Assembly: GCA_025558075.1 (NCBI GenBank)
Contig: JAHLKF010000007.1
Coordinates: 744,001 to 808,000, forward strand
Origin: Gaertneriomyces semiglobifer
Lineage: Eukaryota > Chytridiomycota > Chytridiomycetes > Spizellomycetales > Spizellomycetaceae
Direction: 5' to 3'
Length of the DNA: 64,000 nt
The translations under genes were made by a program, and so were the position numbers. Within the stretch, counting starts at the first letter, position 1. Every line of letters begins with the position of its first letter. This document shows positions 23,101-38,307 of the stretch, piece by piece. The notes beneath the pieces were generated by a model, which searched no databases, was not told the DNA's origin, and saw only the letters and a list, made by a program, of their open reading frames with translations.

Positions 23101-24459
23101 TGATGACACAGCTGTCAATACGCAGGAACAACGTGTGGCCGACTTCCGGAGGGCCGTGGAGGATTTGGTGGACCACATTGGCATATGGCGCGCTATATCG
23201 GGTGTTAACTCTGCAGACGATGATTTGATGAAAACCTTCGTGGAGCCAGTGCTCATCAAGTAGTAAGTTTACGTTGTACCCGGTCCTTGCGTTCGTTGTA
23301 TGTTAAAGGTGTTTATGCTAGCTACCAGAGTTATTTTCCAAAATTAGTGAAATCATTGGTGCTTAGAGTTGGTGGCGATCCCGACAGGCACAAGGTGGTT
23401 CCACCATCCCCACTATTTAAGAAACGCAGCCGAAGCGATAGGAAAGGCAACGCCAAGGCCAGCAGTAATCCTAGCTCTACGGCTCCCACAGTAAAGGCGA
23501 GCAGTCGGCCTAACGCCGCGCTCTCCTCGAAGACTAAGGCGCTCAGTACAGGGCTGATAACAGCTCTTGGGAAGCGGCAAATCGCAATTGGGGCAAAAAC
23601 CGGGGCAAGCGCTCCAAGCTCACGGAATGTAAAAGGCCGCGGCAGTGAGATGAGCAAGATCACGAACGCTGCTTCGCACACACGAAGTACTGATAATGCG
23701 GTGGTCGTACGACGCGCTTCTAGCACGTTAAGCATGAAATCACACAGCCAATTCGGTTTGGCAAGTCGAAGCATGTCAGCCAGTACGGACGGTGAGCGAC
23801 GCAAGTCGCAGCATATTGTGCTAGGATCGCGACCAAGTGTATTGGAGCGACTAGAAAGGGCACGAACTCTTGACGTCCCGGAAGAGGCGGCAAAGATCTT
23901 CAATGATCGACCACCCTTGGTTCCGAGCACGCCGACACGCAAATCGCGTAAGTCGATGCATACCCCCACACATCTCAGAGGCGGAGGCTCTCAACGTAAA
24001 GAAACATATGCATTGGATGAGTTTCAAGAGAGCAACGTCATTGACACGCCATGCTCTCGGAAATCTAAGCGCTCATCATCATCACTGTTCTTTGAGGGCC
24101 TTAGTGTGCCTGCCTACCAAAGATCGCCATCTGTCACCCCGACCAAGAAGCGTACCAGCCGTCGCTCATCTCTAATCCATGTGGATGAATCGCCGACTAG
24201 TGCGCGACAAAACAGGAAGAGTCTCATCCACGCGTCACCATCACCTCTATTACCGGACACGCCATCAGTGATCTTTCCAACTACCGATACCCCGACCCGT
24301 AGGTCTAGAGTATCTTTTCCACGGGGCGCGGGGACACCTACCGCAACTCCAGGGAGCTGTAAGCGCCTTCAAAACATGCTTGAGGGATTTGCAGATTTCG
24401 ATTGGGATGAGGATGAAGACGAGGTATTACCAAATACGCCTGTGAAGCAGCGAAGATGA
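20115..24459 (+). CDS. Treslin/TICRR-Sld3 replication initiation factor
   Basis: About ten exons give roughly 1264 aa: 20115-20870, 20942-21215, 21290-21363, 21416-21881, 21941-22127, 22180-22336, 22399-22509, 22564-22814, 22882-23262, 23322-24459. The 21.2-21.4 kb joins are the least certain. The N-terminus matches the metazoan Treslin N-terminal domain in layout (NVLFLIDI, AVLRILLYF, SYRLLDTSE, LSQFVGKA, AALCWVDLP). The middle, around residues 615-905, is the Sld3/Treslin domain that binds Cdc45 (LLQELKALYLRALYERD, KLQILMLLECLRL, IGIWRAI, FVEPVLIKYYQSYFPKLV). The basic tail has many CDK-type sites (STPTRKSRK, VTPTKK, DTPTRR). It should recruit Cdc45 to MCM at origins when CDK phosphorylation creates BRCT-binding sites on a TopBP1/Dpb11 partner. 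Family assignment is by motif memory, not by search. Confidence 0.82.
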
Positions 24460-24878
24460 CCGCGGAGTGTTAAACCGTGCTACAATCGGCATTGATGGTA
24501 TTATCACAATAGCCATTAGAGATAGAGGTGTAGATGAGTTCGGGACAAACGTCGTGGATGCCCTTGACTTGTACACTATGAAGTGCCACCTTAAGATCAC
24601 TGGAAGTTATACTTGGCGCTTACTGCGTGGTTACGATGAGTATATTGAGTTATTGGATTGATGAAATCGAAAATCCCAGCAAGAGTGGTGTGACGTGGAG
24701 GGGGGAACTCTGCTGGTCGCTTCTTGAAAGCATCGGCGATACAATAAATGGCAGAGGCACCTAACGTAGTACGCCTGATACTATCAATATTTACATCTAT
24801 GTACATATTACATCACGGTCTACATCCAAACCTGCACTAGCTATGACTGTTAATGCCGTGCCCACGACCTATATAAAC
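24460..24878. other. Convergent 3' intergenic region
   Basis: About 420 bp between the Treslin stop (+) and the F-box stop (-). One 64-codon + frame starting at 24467 has no recognisable feature. Nothing else is seen beyond expected 3' UTR sequence. Confidence 0.45.
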
Positions 24879-25856
24879 CTATACATGCGCAGCAGCAGCT
24901 ATATAGCTGTCAAATGATATTGTTGTAGGTGCAATGCTGTTTTGAAAAAGCAGGAGCCTACGCAAGCTACGATCCAAGTATTTCAATGTCGCTCGCTTCA
25001 CTTTGAGATCTTCCTTGATGGTACAGTACTGCAAACAGGCGGCAACAATAATCAGCAAACGATGGCCGACGCGATTGACCACCCGGAGGCGTTCGTAGGT
25101 GACTTGCGGGTCTCTCATGATGATGCGCTCGACGATTTTGACATTTGTGAAAGGGATCTTGTCGACACCTGTAGTTGGTAACTGTTGAATCCATCTCTTG
25201 AATGATGGTCGCGCCATGCTCTTCTTGATAGTGCTCCATGAGAAGCGGGTCTTTGGCAGCACTTCAACGCGGCTCGTCACAGGCTTGTTTTCAGCTATGG
25301 CGTAGATATCACCTTGCAGGATACATAAGCACTCGCACACTGTCTGTACTTCTTCTGGAGGCATGTGGTACCACTGAGCCTCGTCAATAAGGGACGAGGG
25401 AATATTGACTAGGAAGCCTTGGTAGTGCAGAAGATACTCCGTCTGCTCCATTTCGGTAAGCTTATACACGCGCGCAGCGGCTGCATGTTCGACTTGAAGG
25501 CCGGCAATCCTCTGCTTCACACGAGCAAGGAGTACGACAGTTGCTATCGCGTCAAAGCGGCTGCATGTGGCCCGCAGCATGCATAAACTTTGGGTATCTG
25601 CTACTTCAAAGATAGCATACAATAGCTCCGTGGGAAGATGGTGCACTGGACGTGTGATTGTTGACGTCGCCGAGGTTTCACTTGGCACACCGCAGCTCTG
25701 CGCGTCATGGTCACCCAAGCGAGCTAGAGGCGGTACCAAACCAAGCTTCTTTGACGTGGCGGATGCAGCGTGCTTGGGGCTTCGGGTTCGGCGGACAGAG
25801 GGTGAAGGATAAAGTGCTCCGCGTCGTTGCCGAGGCTCCATCGTAGATGAGTGCAT
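24879..25856 (-). CDS. F-box protein
   Basis: A single-exon gene of 325 aa (or 320 if the second Met, MEPRQRR, is used). The N-terminal 70 residues are basic and low-complexity. An F-box follows at about 72-110 (HHLPTELLYAIFEVADTQSL, then MLRATCSRFDAIA), the Skp1-binding motif of SCF ubiquitin ligases. The C-terminal 200 residues are helical and end in a Leu/Arg-rich helix (KYLDRSLRRLLLFQ). No WD40 or LRR substrate-binding repeats are visible, so the target cannot be guessed. The likely role is a substrate adaptor in ubiquitination. Alternatively it may be a non-SCF F-box protein. Confidence 0.7.
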   Translation of the reverse strand: MHSSTMEPRQRRGALYPSPSVRRTRSPKHAASATSKKLGLVPPLARLGDHDAQSCGVPSETSATSTITRPVHHLPTELLYAIFEVADTQSLCMLRATCSRFDAIATVVLLARVKQRIAGLQVEHAAAARVYKLTEMEQTEYLLHYQGFLVNIPSSLIDEAQWYHMPPEEVQTVCECLCILQGDIYAIAENKPVTSRVEVLPKTRFSWSTIKKSMARPSFKRWIQQLPTTGVDKIPFTNVKIVERIIMRDPQVTYERLRVVNRVGHRLLIIVAACLQYCTIKEDLKVKRATLKYLDRSLRRLLLFQNSIAPTTISFDSYIAAAAHV

Positions 25857-26887
25857 GCAAATTCCGGTGATTGAATCAAGAGCTACCTCAACTACACTGT
25901 GATTCGGTTTCCCAAGGTCGATGTGGTTGAATGTGGATTTTATGAAGACACTAAAATACTAACTTCTTTCTGGTAAAAAGGAACTCGTCAGACCAGGAAA
26001 GTGACGACAGTCAAGCGTGTCTCCGGACAGGCACCATCTCCCCGACCTCTCTCTCTCTCTCTCTCCCTTTCTCACTCTCTACCTCTCTATCTATCTACCT
26101 GCAAGTATCTACATACTGTGAACGCCCGGCCGTGTCTTGCCTTCTCTGGTGGGGTTTCACGTCTTTCGCCGGACCAAAAAATGGCCGCCGCGTCTCACCG
26201 GCCCCTGATGCCACATTTTTCCCTTTCCCGGTGACGAATATAAATTTCACTGAGATCAGCGTCTGCAACGGCCTTAATCTTGAATTCTCGATCGGCGAAC
26301 ATGAATTCAAGTTCAGCGAGCGACGTGCGACAAATTCAAACGAATGTGCATCGTATCAGCAACGCAGCAGTGATTGCAAAAGGAGAACGCTGAAATAAAT
26401 AGCTCATTGATCGCTTGGGTGTGAGCTGCATGTGCAGGAGCTGCATGTGGAGGAGCCTGGCTTCTACTCCTTCTACGGTTTTCTTCCTTTCAAATGTAAA
26501 GTGCTGTCGCCATGTGCCGGACACACTGAGGTTGAGTAATCTTCCCAGCATGTCCGCGCTAAGCAATGGCTTGTGCTCTCAAATAGGGTATGGCACCGGA
26601 TACTTATTGGTCGGTGCAGCTCAGAAAGCGCTCCGATTGCCAAAGGCAAGTAACCGGCAATTTGACTTTAGTGCCCTATCTTAGAAAAACTCAGGTTGAG
26701 AAGAAACGGAGGGGAGACGGGGAATGGCAGCCTTTTATACCTCGCTGCGGTGGCACAGCTCATTACAGTTTTTTTGTCCTTGACATAAGCAAACTCCGCT
26801 TCGCGTCAAAGTAAAACTGCGAGGCTTTATCAGAAATGCTCGCGTAATTATTTCTTATGCTTAAATACATGTGCGTATGTAAAGATA
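25857..26887. other. Intergenic, with CT-rich tract
   Basis: About 1 kb between the F-box start (its promoter lies here) and the CCDC39 stop. It contains a pyrimidine microsatellite at 26046-26100 and no supported gene. Several short overlapping frames lack motifs or splice continuation. Confidence 0.5.
26046..26100 (+). repeat. CT/CTAT simple-sequence tract
   Basis: An uninterrupted pyrimidine-rich run begins with about nine CT dinucleotides and grades into CTAT/CTAC units. It lies roughly 190 bp upstream of the F-box start codon, so it could be a promoter-proximal element of that gene or a neutral microsatellite. Confidence 0.8.
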
Positions 26888-29800
26888 TTATCGCCCGGCT
26901 GAGCTTCCAGTTGTTCTGCGCGATGCGGTGGAACTCACACTGGTCGCAGATGTCGGGCGCGCTGGTGCCTTGATTCTACCAGACCCAGTGATCGGCCCAC
27001 GAGGAGGCGACATTACACCCGACCTCGGAGGATCTACAGTCGGTAACGCCACAGCAGCTACCCAAAAAAACACACTGGGTAAGAAAAGGTACCCTTGAGA
27101 GTTAGTAAACAAACACGTACCATTCATGTTGGTTGTAGACATAGTCCTTGTTGGGGTGGCCGCGCCGCTGCCCACACCTGTTGGAGAGCGCACGGTGGGA
27201 GATCTTCTGGCGGCCCTTGCCAGACCAGAACTTTTGATGGTTGTAGTGGATCGCTCGCTGGGTGCGTCAGATGCGACGGATCCTGCTCGGGAGGGTGGTC
27301 GTGTTGTCATGCGCGAAACGACACGAGACGCAGGCGCGACGCCGTTCTGCCGGAGACACTCGTTAATGATGGAACTAGAACGTTAAACCCCTTCATTAAT
27401 ACCTCTTCCAGTAATTGGTTGACACGAGGTCCCAGTTCAAGATGTCTTTCGGTGACTTTCTCAATTGCCTCAAGAGCCAGGTTTCCCATTTCTTTCAACT
27501 CTCGTATTTTAAAGTCCGACTCTGGCTCCGCCAGCTCTCCCGCACGCAAGTTCAGCGTCTTTCGAAATTCTTTGGCGCTTCGTTGCACGGACTTTGCGGC
27601 CCTCTCTTTTTTGGCCTGTTGTTGGGCAACCTCTTTTCGCATTGCTGCCAACCCATTTTCCAAACTTTGCAGTGTTCGCAAACAGCTAGCTTCTTGGTTT
27701 GTCATCGCAGAAAATTCGCGTTCTGCTTCCATGAGCTCTTGTTGCAAGCTCTGGATGTCGGCTCTCTTATGCTTATATCGCTCCATTGCATGCCAGTATT
27801 CCTGAGGACATGCGGTTACAATTTGCAGCATGAGCTTATGAAGAGTCGTGGTTTGATACCTGTTCTAGCATATCTCGGTGCTGAAGGTCTTTGCTGCTTA
27901 ATTCAGCCTTATACAGGCTGTTGCTCAAGTATCAGCATCCCTCCGTAGCACAAAGAAACAGCCGGCCACTTACTTAAACCGATACTCTTCGTTCCTATTG
28001 TTGAGCATTTTCAAAGTGTTCTCCAAGGCCTTGATTTCTTTTTCAGCCTTCCTTATTTTTGCGTCCAGCTCATCTCCTTCTCTCTGCAGTTCTTCCCGCT
28101 GTTGAGCGGCGCGAATGACATAGAACGCCTGAGAGTGCTCTTCTTCTCCATCTTCGGAAGCAAAATGTGTCATGACTATCTCGTAACGGCGTTTGAGTCG
28201 CTCGACCTTTCCAACCCTGTCGCGGAGCTCTGCCGCAGCCGAATAACGTTCTTCTTCAGCGTTCTTCAGTTGGAGACGTAGCATGTCCTTGTGAATCTCT
28301 ATCTCTTTGGTCCGTTCTTCTAGCGCAAGCTGCAAGTGAAGCTGCCGGTTCTCCAAGCTAAAAACCTATCGCGACAACCTATTTAACAACAACACATCAT
28401 ACTGAGAGAAACTCGCACTCACTTCATCGGCCCTTGCATGCAAGAAGCTCCTTAGCTTGCGGAGCTCCAATCGCAAAATATGTTCCTCAACCATGAGGTC
28501 CTCCTTCTCCCGCGTCTTCACCGCAAATTGCTTTGCCTAGGATCGAGAAATGTCAGAGAAATCATTGGGCTACCTTGTGGTATATCTCGCTCACCGCACT
28601 GTCGTTATAGAGATTAAGTTCGTTTATTCTGTCGTCGACACCCATTCGTTCCCGCTCGAGTGCTTCCAACTTTCGTTCACAAGATCTGAACATGTACTAT
28701 GAGCAGTGGGAAAATGCTAGCAAAAGTAACGTAACCGACTTACCGAACATCGTCCTGTGATTTTTTAAACTGCCCATTCAGTAAATTCCATTTTGCTGTT
28801 TGTTCTTCCAGGGCAGTATTGAGCTCGTCAATCCTACGCATAAGCTCTTCTTTTTCTTCATCTGTGCGCTCTCCTTGCGCTCGGCGTAGCTTGCGCTCCA
28901 TTTGTTGTATTTGATATTCAGCCGCGTACAGCATAGCCTGTTGCTTCGCAGACTCCTGATCGAGTCTAATCTGGGCATGAGTCGAAGCTCTCTTGTTAAC
29001 GTTTCGCACGTCTTACTTGTGAACTTTATGACCGAGATTCCTCAGTGCAGCTTCTCCACCAGCAATGTCTGCACCAAGATTCTTTTCCTCTTGCCGAAGC
29101 CGGAAAACTTCTTGGTTTTTCTTGAACTCTGCAATCAGGAATATCAGCAGGTTGTCAACTATACAATCCTAATTGGTAACTCACGAGACTCCCGTAACAT
29201 TTTGAGCTCCCGATCAAGTTCTTTCTTGCGTAACTCTTCCAACCGCAATAATTCTTGAAGCTGAGCGAGGATTGGTTAAGCTCCATCAGCTGACCTCAGA
29301 AGGTGACTGCAACGTACCTCCTTCGCCTTTACTTCCATAGAAGTATTCTTATCCATGATCATCTCCATTTTAGCCTTTGTGCTTTCATGAGTCTGCTGCT
29401 CTTGCTTCAGCTTGCTATGTTTATCCTGAAGCTCGCCTTCGAGGTTGGAGACTTCGGACTTTCTGTTTACCAAATCCGCGGCCGCTTTTTAGAGGGAAAC
29501 TCTCGTTAGTTAACAGGACCCAAGCAGGCACTTGCAAGGGACATACTTTTATTCAACGTGCTTCGCAGGACATCCAACTCATCACGAAATTCGAGCAAAC
29601 TTTGCTGCGATTGCTGCTGCTCGGATCTAATCTTGGCAACATTACGTTCAGCAAGAGCAATGTTCTTTTCCGTTTCCGTATTTGCTTCGTGTTGTTGCTC
29701 AAGGAACTCTTGCTTTTCATTTAGCGTCTTCTGTTTGTTCATAATCTCTTCCTTTAAAGAACTTTCTCAGTGAGCGTATATTCATTTTCGTCAAGCAAAT

Positions 29801-30816
29801 GGCCGCCCTTGGCTGGCACGTACTTTCAACTCTCTGAACGTCTCTTGCGCCTGCGCAATCTCTGTATCACGTTGCTGCATACGCCGGATGGTGGACTCCC
29901 ATTGATGTATCAAATCCTGTCGGTCTTGATGAAGTTGTCGAAAGGCTTCGGTAGTTTTATCAAGCTCAATCTGTGCCACCTGTGTTTCCGTAACCTAAAT
30001 AATTGCGACATGCTCAGTCCAGAATGAATGAGTCAACGCACCCCTCTGCCCTAGTCTAACCTCTGCATTGAGAATCGCCTTCTTTTTCGTCACGTCCTGC
30101 ATCAGCTTCTCAATGTTGAGGCTCAGCTCTTTCACTTTTGTGTCATCTTCCTTTGTATATTTAACTAGCGCCAGGTTATCCTCTTCCTTTTCCGCCTGAA
30201 CGCGCAGCCATTCATCCAGTTCGTCCTTCTCAAGTTTGAGCTCGCCGCGGATGGCCTCAATGCGCTCGTTGCCCCGGTAGATGTTATTTTGGAGAACGGT
30301 GATCTAAAATTTCAAGAATATCAACTCGTGTGGTGACCACCAAGTGGAGGGACGCCGCCCTACGTGGTCAGAGAGCTCAGCAATCTCCTTATCCATGCGG
30401 CGGATCTCCACAGCGAGACGCCCAGCCTCTCGCTCGGCAAGCTGCTTAAAATGATCTTCTGATTGAATTTGACGAACTTTAGCATCCGAAAGCGCCTAAT
30501 GTGAGACTGTGTTAGAACCAAGCCGAAGTGTCTACATGAGGCAGGTTAGTGTCCAACCTGTGTGTGCGAGAGTTCTTGCTGCACATTCTTCATGTGAGCC
30601 ACCATGCTATCTGTTCTTAAAACATTGTCATCGAGTGTGGAGAGCAAACTATTTAGCTTGCTTTCAAGTTCTCGGATCTAGTCGGAACCTTCAGTCTCCA
30701 GGCGGAACAATGAACAGTGCTGTTTTGTCACATACATTTTGGCTGAGAGCCTTGTTTTCGGCGCTCGCGAACGGCGGCAAAGAGTGGACATGAGTGTTAT
30801 CGTCGATGCTAAGCAT
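26888..30816 (-). CDS. CCDC39: CCDC39/FAP59 axonemal ruler coiled-coil protein
   Basis: A heavily intron-split gene of well over ten exons, starting at the ATG at 30816 ([20 protein letters not shown]) and ending at 26888. The exons read as continuous coiled coil and follow the animal CCDC39 order closely. Diagnostic stretches are AENKALSQ at the N-terminus, [12 protein letters not shown], the block [14 protein letters not shown]...[30 protein letters not shown] and [20 protein letters not shown], then a Ser/Arg/Thr-rich tail. CCDC39 and CCDC40 form the 96-nm molecular ruler on doublet microtubules that positions inner dynein arms and radial spokes. Its presence implies a motile flagellum in the life cycle. 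Individual intron borders were read only approximately here, so a few exon edges may shift, but gene identity is firm. Confidence 0.9.
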
Positions 30817-31072
30817 TGTGGTGGCGTGTGCAGCTGGTTGCTCTTCACAATTCGATTTGTTGACAAAAGTCTGCCTATTGCACTGGTTGGGCATCGCGTT
30901 CAGCATCTCGCGTTAGCTCCGCCTGATCGATAAAGTGCCTGATCGTGACAAAAGTGACGCGCGAAAACTGTTAATTTTAAACTTCTTCTGGCATGCAGTA
31001 GGAGCAATTCTATCAATTACTTCACAACTTTCACATTTCTAGCTTCTTTCTCTTGCTACGAGATGATGCTAA
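30817..31072. other. Promoter region of CCDC39
   Basis: About 255 bp between the CCDC39 start codon and the stop of the AT-hook gene, both on the minus strand. It should carry the CCDC39 promoter and the 3' end of its neighbour. Confidence 0.4.
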
Positions 31073-33008
31073 TCACCGGAGGCCAATGGTCTTCGCTGTT
31101 CTTAAGAATACAGACATCAACCACCCGGCTTCCGCGAATTCGTCCTCGTCATCAGTGTCACTGTCCCACTCTTCCACCTCTTCTTCATCAGACTCCAACT
31201 CCTCCAATTGCACAACTATCTTGGTAACGTTTGGTGGCGGCAAAATATTGATTGCGCCTGCTTCCGTCTTCAACTTCTTGACTCCGCGAATAGGGCGATT
31301 CGGCATTTCGGAGGACATTTCTTCTTCCTCCTCATCATCAGAATCATCCAGCTTACGTTTGAGCGACTCCCTCTCTGGCAAAGAGGCTGGCTGTGACTCA
31401 TTCAATTGCTCTCCCACATTGATGTCATCTGCAGATTGGGTTTCTTCGGATGTGGTGGATACCTTGCTCTCTGCTTTGTCATCATTCAAAGCTTCGTTCC
31501 CATCATCTGGCAAGTCGCAGGGGGCTTTGTCTTGTGTAGCATTGTCATTGCACATTTCGTTGGCTACATCGGGGTCAACAAGTAGTTCGGTTTCCATCTC
31601 GGCGCGCAACACAGCATCCACTGGTGTGCATGTACCCAATTCTGGCGCGACCGGCTCCAGCGGGGTCGAAGAAAGCCCCAAAGATGGCTCTACTTCCAGC
31701 ACAGATGTGACTTCAATCCTAATATCGGGGAGTTCTGATGATGAGGGCTCGCTTTTCAAGTCTGGGACATCAGTTGAAACGAGCGCGCTGCCCATGGACT
31801 CGGAAACTGTCGACCGATCGTCAACGTGGTTTTCTTCTGACTTCAATACAAAACCCCTTACTGTAGAGTCTATTGACTCTTCCATGCCAATATTCAGTGT
31901 TTTCGAAGGACTGGGATGAATGGATGCACCTGCGTCCATGCTCTCAGCCTTAGCAGGCGACATTTCTTCTTTCGGGGTGCCAGCTCTACCAAAGATTGAC
32001 GGGCCAGCTGCCTGAATTGTCTCATCGGATGTTACACTCATCTCTGCCTTTTTCGGACGACCTCGCCGTGAGGGCGTCGAGGGCATAGGTGCATCTGCGC
32101 TAGCTTCTGCATGCTTGAGCGGTTCCCTCGTCCGGCGAGAGGGCGATTCGCAACCGATGACTAGACGCCGGCTGCGGCGTGGCGTAAGGGGTGCCAAGCC
32201 AAGGGTCTCTGTCTCGTCCCCAGCGTCAGCTTGTAAATGAGCAGGCGGCACAGCATGCGCTAACCGGCGACTCCGCCGAGGTGTAAGGGATCCTGCGGCG
32301 ACCGTTTCGCCAACATCTTTGTTAATGCGCCGACTCCGGCGCGGAGTGAGAGGTGCGATAGTTTCACCATCATTGTGAGACGGGCCAGTCGACAGGGGAG
32401 GCGTTGTTGCCCTGGGCACCGGCTCGCAAGGTATGTGCTCACTCAACTCGGATGGTACTTCCTCTGCTGCAACTGGCATAGCTTGAAATAGCATGCGACC
32501 TTTGCTGACGAGCTTGGCGCTTGCCGCCGCTTTTCTCGATGGAGTGCTACGATAAATTTGATTAGAGCATTTTCTCACCGCTGTTGTGATCTTACTTACT
32601 GAGGCACTGGGATATCTGAGTCACTTCCGTTAACCTTGTCCAAAAGCTTCTTCACACGCGTTTTGACCGGAAGGCTGAAGGCAGGACCGTGCCCCATCTT
32701 TGCGGGATATTGCCGGTTGATTGCTTTCACTCGCTCTTTGACATTAATGCATGGTGTTGCGTTTTCAACATCGTCAAGGATGTTCAGCTGTTCAGCGCCA
32801 AAAATTCCGTCCGCGGATGCTTCAACCTTTTGGGTGGCATCTGTGGCGACCACGGAGAGTGCTTCGTCAACCAAGTGGCAAGAGTTGACCTTCGATTTAA
32901 CCCATCAGGAAGACCGCCACATACTTCGGCAACCGGTTGAGACAAAATCAGGCTTACCTGCCCAAGTGCTACACGTTCACAAGCGTTCTCATCACCATGA
33001 GAAACCAT
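31073..33008 (-). CDS. AT-hook nuclear protein with TPRRSRR repeats
   Basis: Three exons (33008-32958, 32889-32600, 32546-31073) give about 604 aa. The N-terminal ~110 residues (including AKMGHGPAFSLPVKTRVKKL) are unrecognised. The central region carries three copies of LTPRRSRR, related sites SPSRRTRE and TPSRKAA, and an AT-hook-like core SRRGRPKKAE. The C-terminal half is very acidic, with DDEEEEEMSSE and a run of Asp/Glu before a final hydrophobic segment (GWLMSVFLRTAKTI). Basic (S/T)PxR/K repeats followed by an acidic tail suggest DNA or nucleosome binding controlled by proline-directed kinases. No orthologue is recognised, and a chromosomal or chromatin role is inference from composition and the AT-hook alone. 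Confidence 0.62.
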
Positions 33009-33381
33009 GGTCGCAATGGGATTGATTACCGTCGTTGGTTACTGCCAGTGTGGGAGGTAGGCAGCCAGGAAAACGCGTCGGCTGCAGTTGCTCGCGTGAG
33101 TCCAGCTTGTCCGGCAGCCGTAATTTAACTAGGGTTCACACCTCGCGTCTTACACTTTCCCCCAGCAGCTGTGTGTCATCCAGACTGAACACCAGTGCAA
33201 ACTCCATTGCGTAACGGCAACCTATACTGAGACTTACTGTGACAAGATAACTACCTGCTGGAAATATGGGCGGAGATGGCATGATGTTAGTAGGTGATCT
33301 GAGATGTTTTGACGAACTCGTCTGGTGGAGGTGGAGCATAGCGATTGACCACCCTGTCACTGCTTCAACAGATATAAGGTT

Positions 33382-34044
33382 ATGGTGGCTGTTAACAACA
33401 CGCCCCAGTCTTATAAGGCTCTGGATACTGCCGTCAACCTGTGCAAGAAGCTTAAAGTCGAGTACAAGCTATACATCGTCTACTTCGTCGCGCTGAACCC
33501 CAAACAGTCGATACCGTACATGTATGTTTTTGTGAAAGCACAGTTGCTAGACAGCTAACTAACCGAAGCACCTTCAATGCAGTGACCATCTGGAACGTGC
33601 GTATAACATGGAGATACAATCCAACGCTGAGGTCGATGTTCAGCAATGCAAACAGCACCTGTCAGAATTGTATTCCGGAAAGGTCAATTATGAGTTTGTT
33701 GAAGTGGAAGGAGAGGGAGAGACTGGGCCATTAATAGAAGAGGTCCGTGCCCATTCGTACTGCTCGAATGACGTGGCCGTTAATCATTTACCACCTTTGT
33801 AGTATATCAACGAGACACATCCTGATTTGGATCTTTTCTTCGTTGGTACGAGAAACCTCGGGTCGCTGCAAAGGTATCATGCTCAACTATGAACGTTGGT
33901 TGCTCAATGTGGTCCTCCTGTTTGTTGAGCTCACGCATTGTTCGCAGATGGGCCTTGGGTTCAGTAAGTGATTACTGTTTGCATCATCTCAAATGTGCTG
34001 TTACCGTAGTCAAACACGATGACAGCATCGAAGAAAGCAAGTAA
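33382..34044 (+). CDS. Universal stress protein (UspA fold)
   Basis: Exons 33382-33521, 33583-33742, 33803-33873 and 33948-34044 join in frame to 155 aa. The sequence follows the UspA layout: first strand VMVAVNNTPQSYKALDTAV, a helical and charged middle, then DLDLFFVGTRNLG and the C-terminal SVSDYCLHHLKCAVTVVK. The last element is the phosphate-contacting Ser/His segment plus the final strand of the family. Fungal members are small ATP-binding or regulatory stress proteins. The codons before the chosen ATG (TATAAGGTT) are open and preceded by an acceptor-like AACAG, so a short 5' exon could add residues. The exact start is therefore uncertain. Confidence 0.72.
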
Positions 34045-38129
<4,085 letters not shown>

Positions 38130-38307
38130 TATTTCAATGTGGGGTTTATGATGAATAACGGAGCCTTTGCCCTTTGATTGACTTGATTTTATATGTGACA
38201 GGTGTTTATAGTGAAATTAGGTCCAGTTCCCCGGGTTCCTTAGCATATTGGTTGTGTCCATCCGCCCTTGGCAAAGCTACAATATTAGCTGCGTCTAGTG
38301 GGAATCA

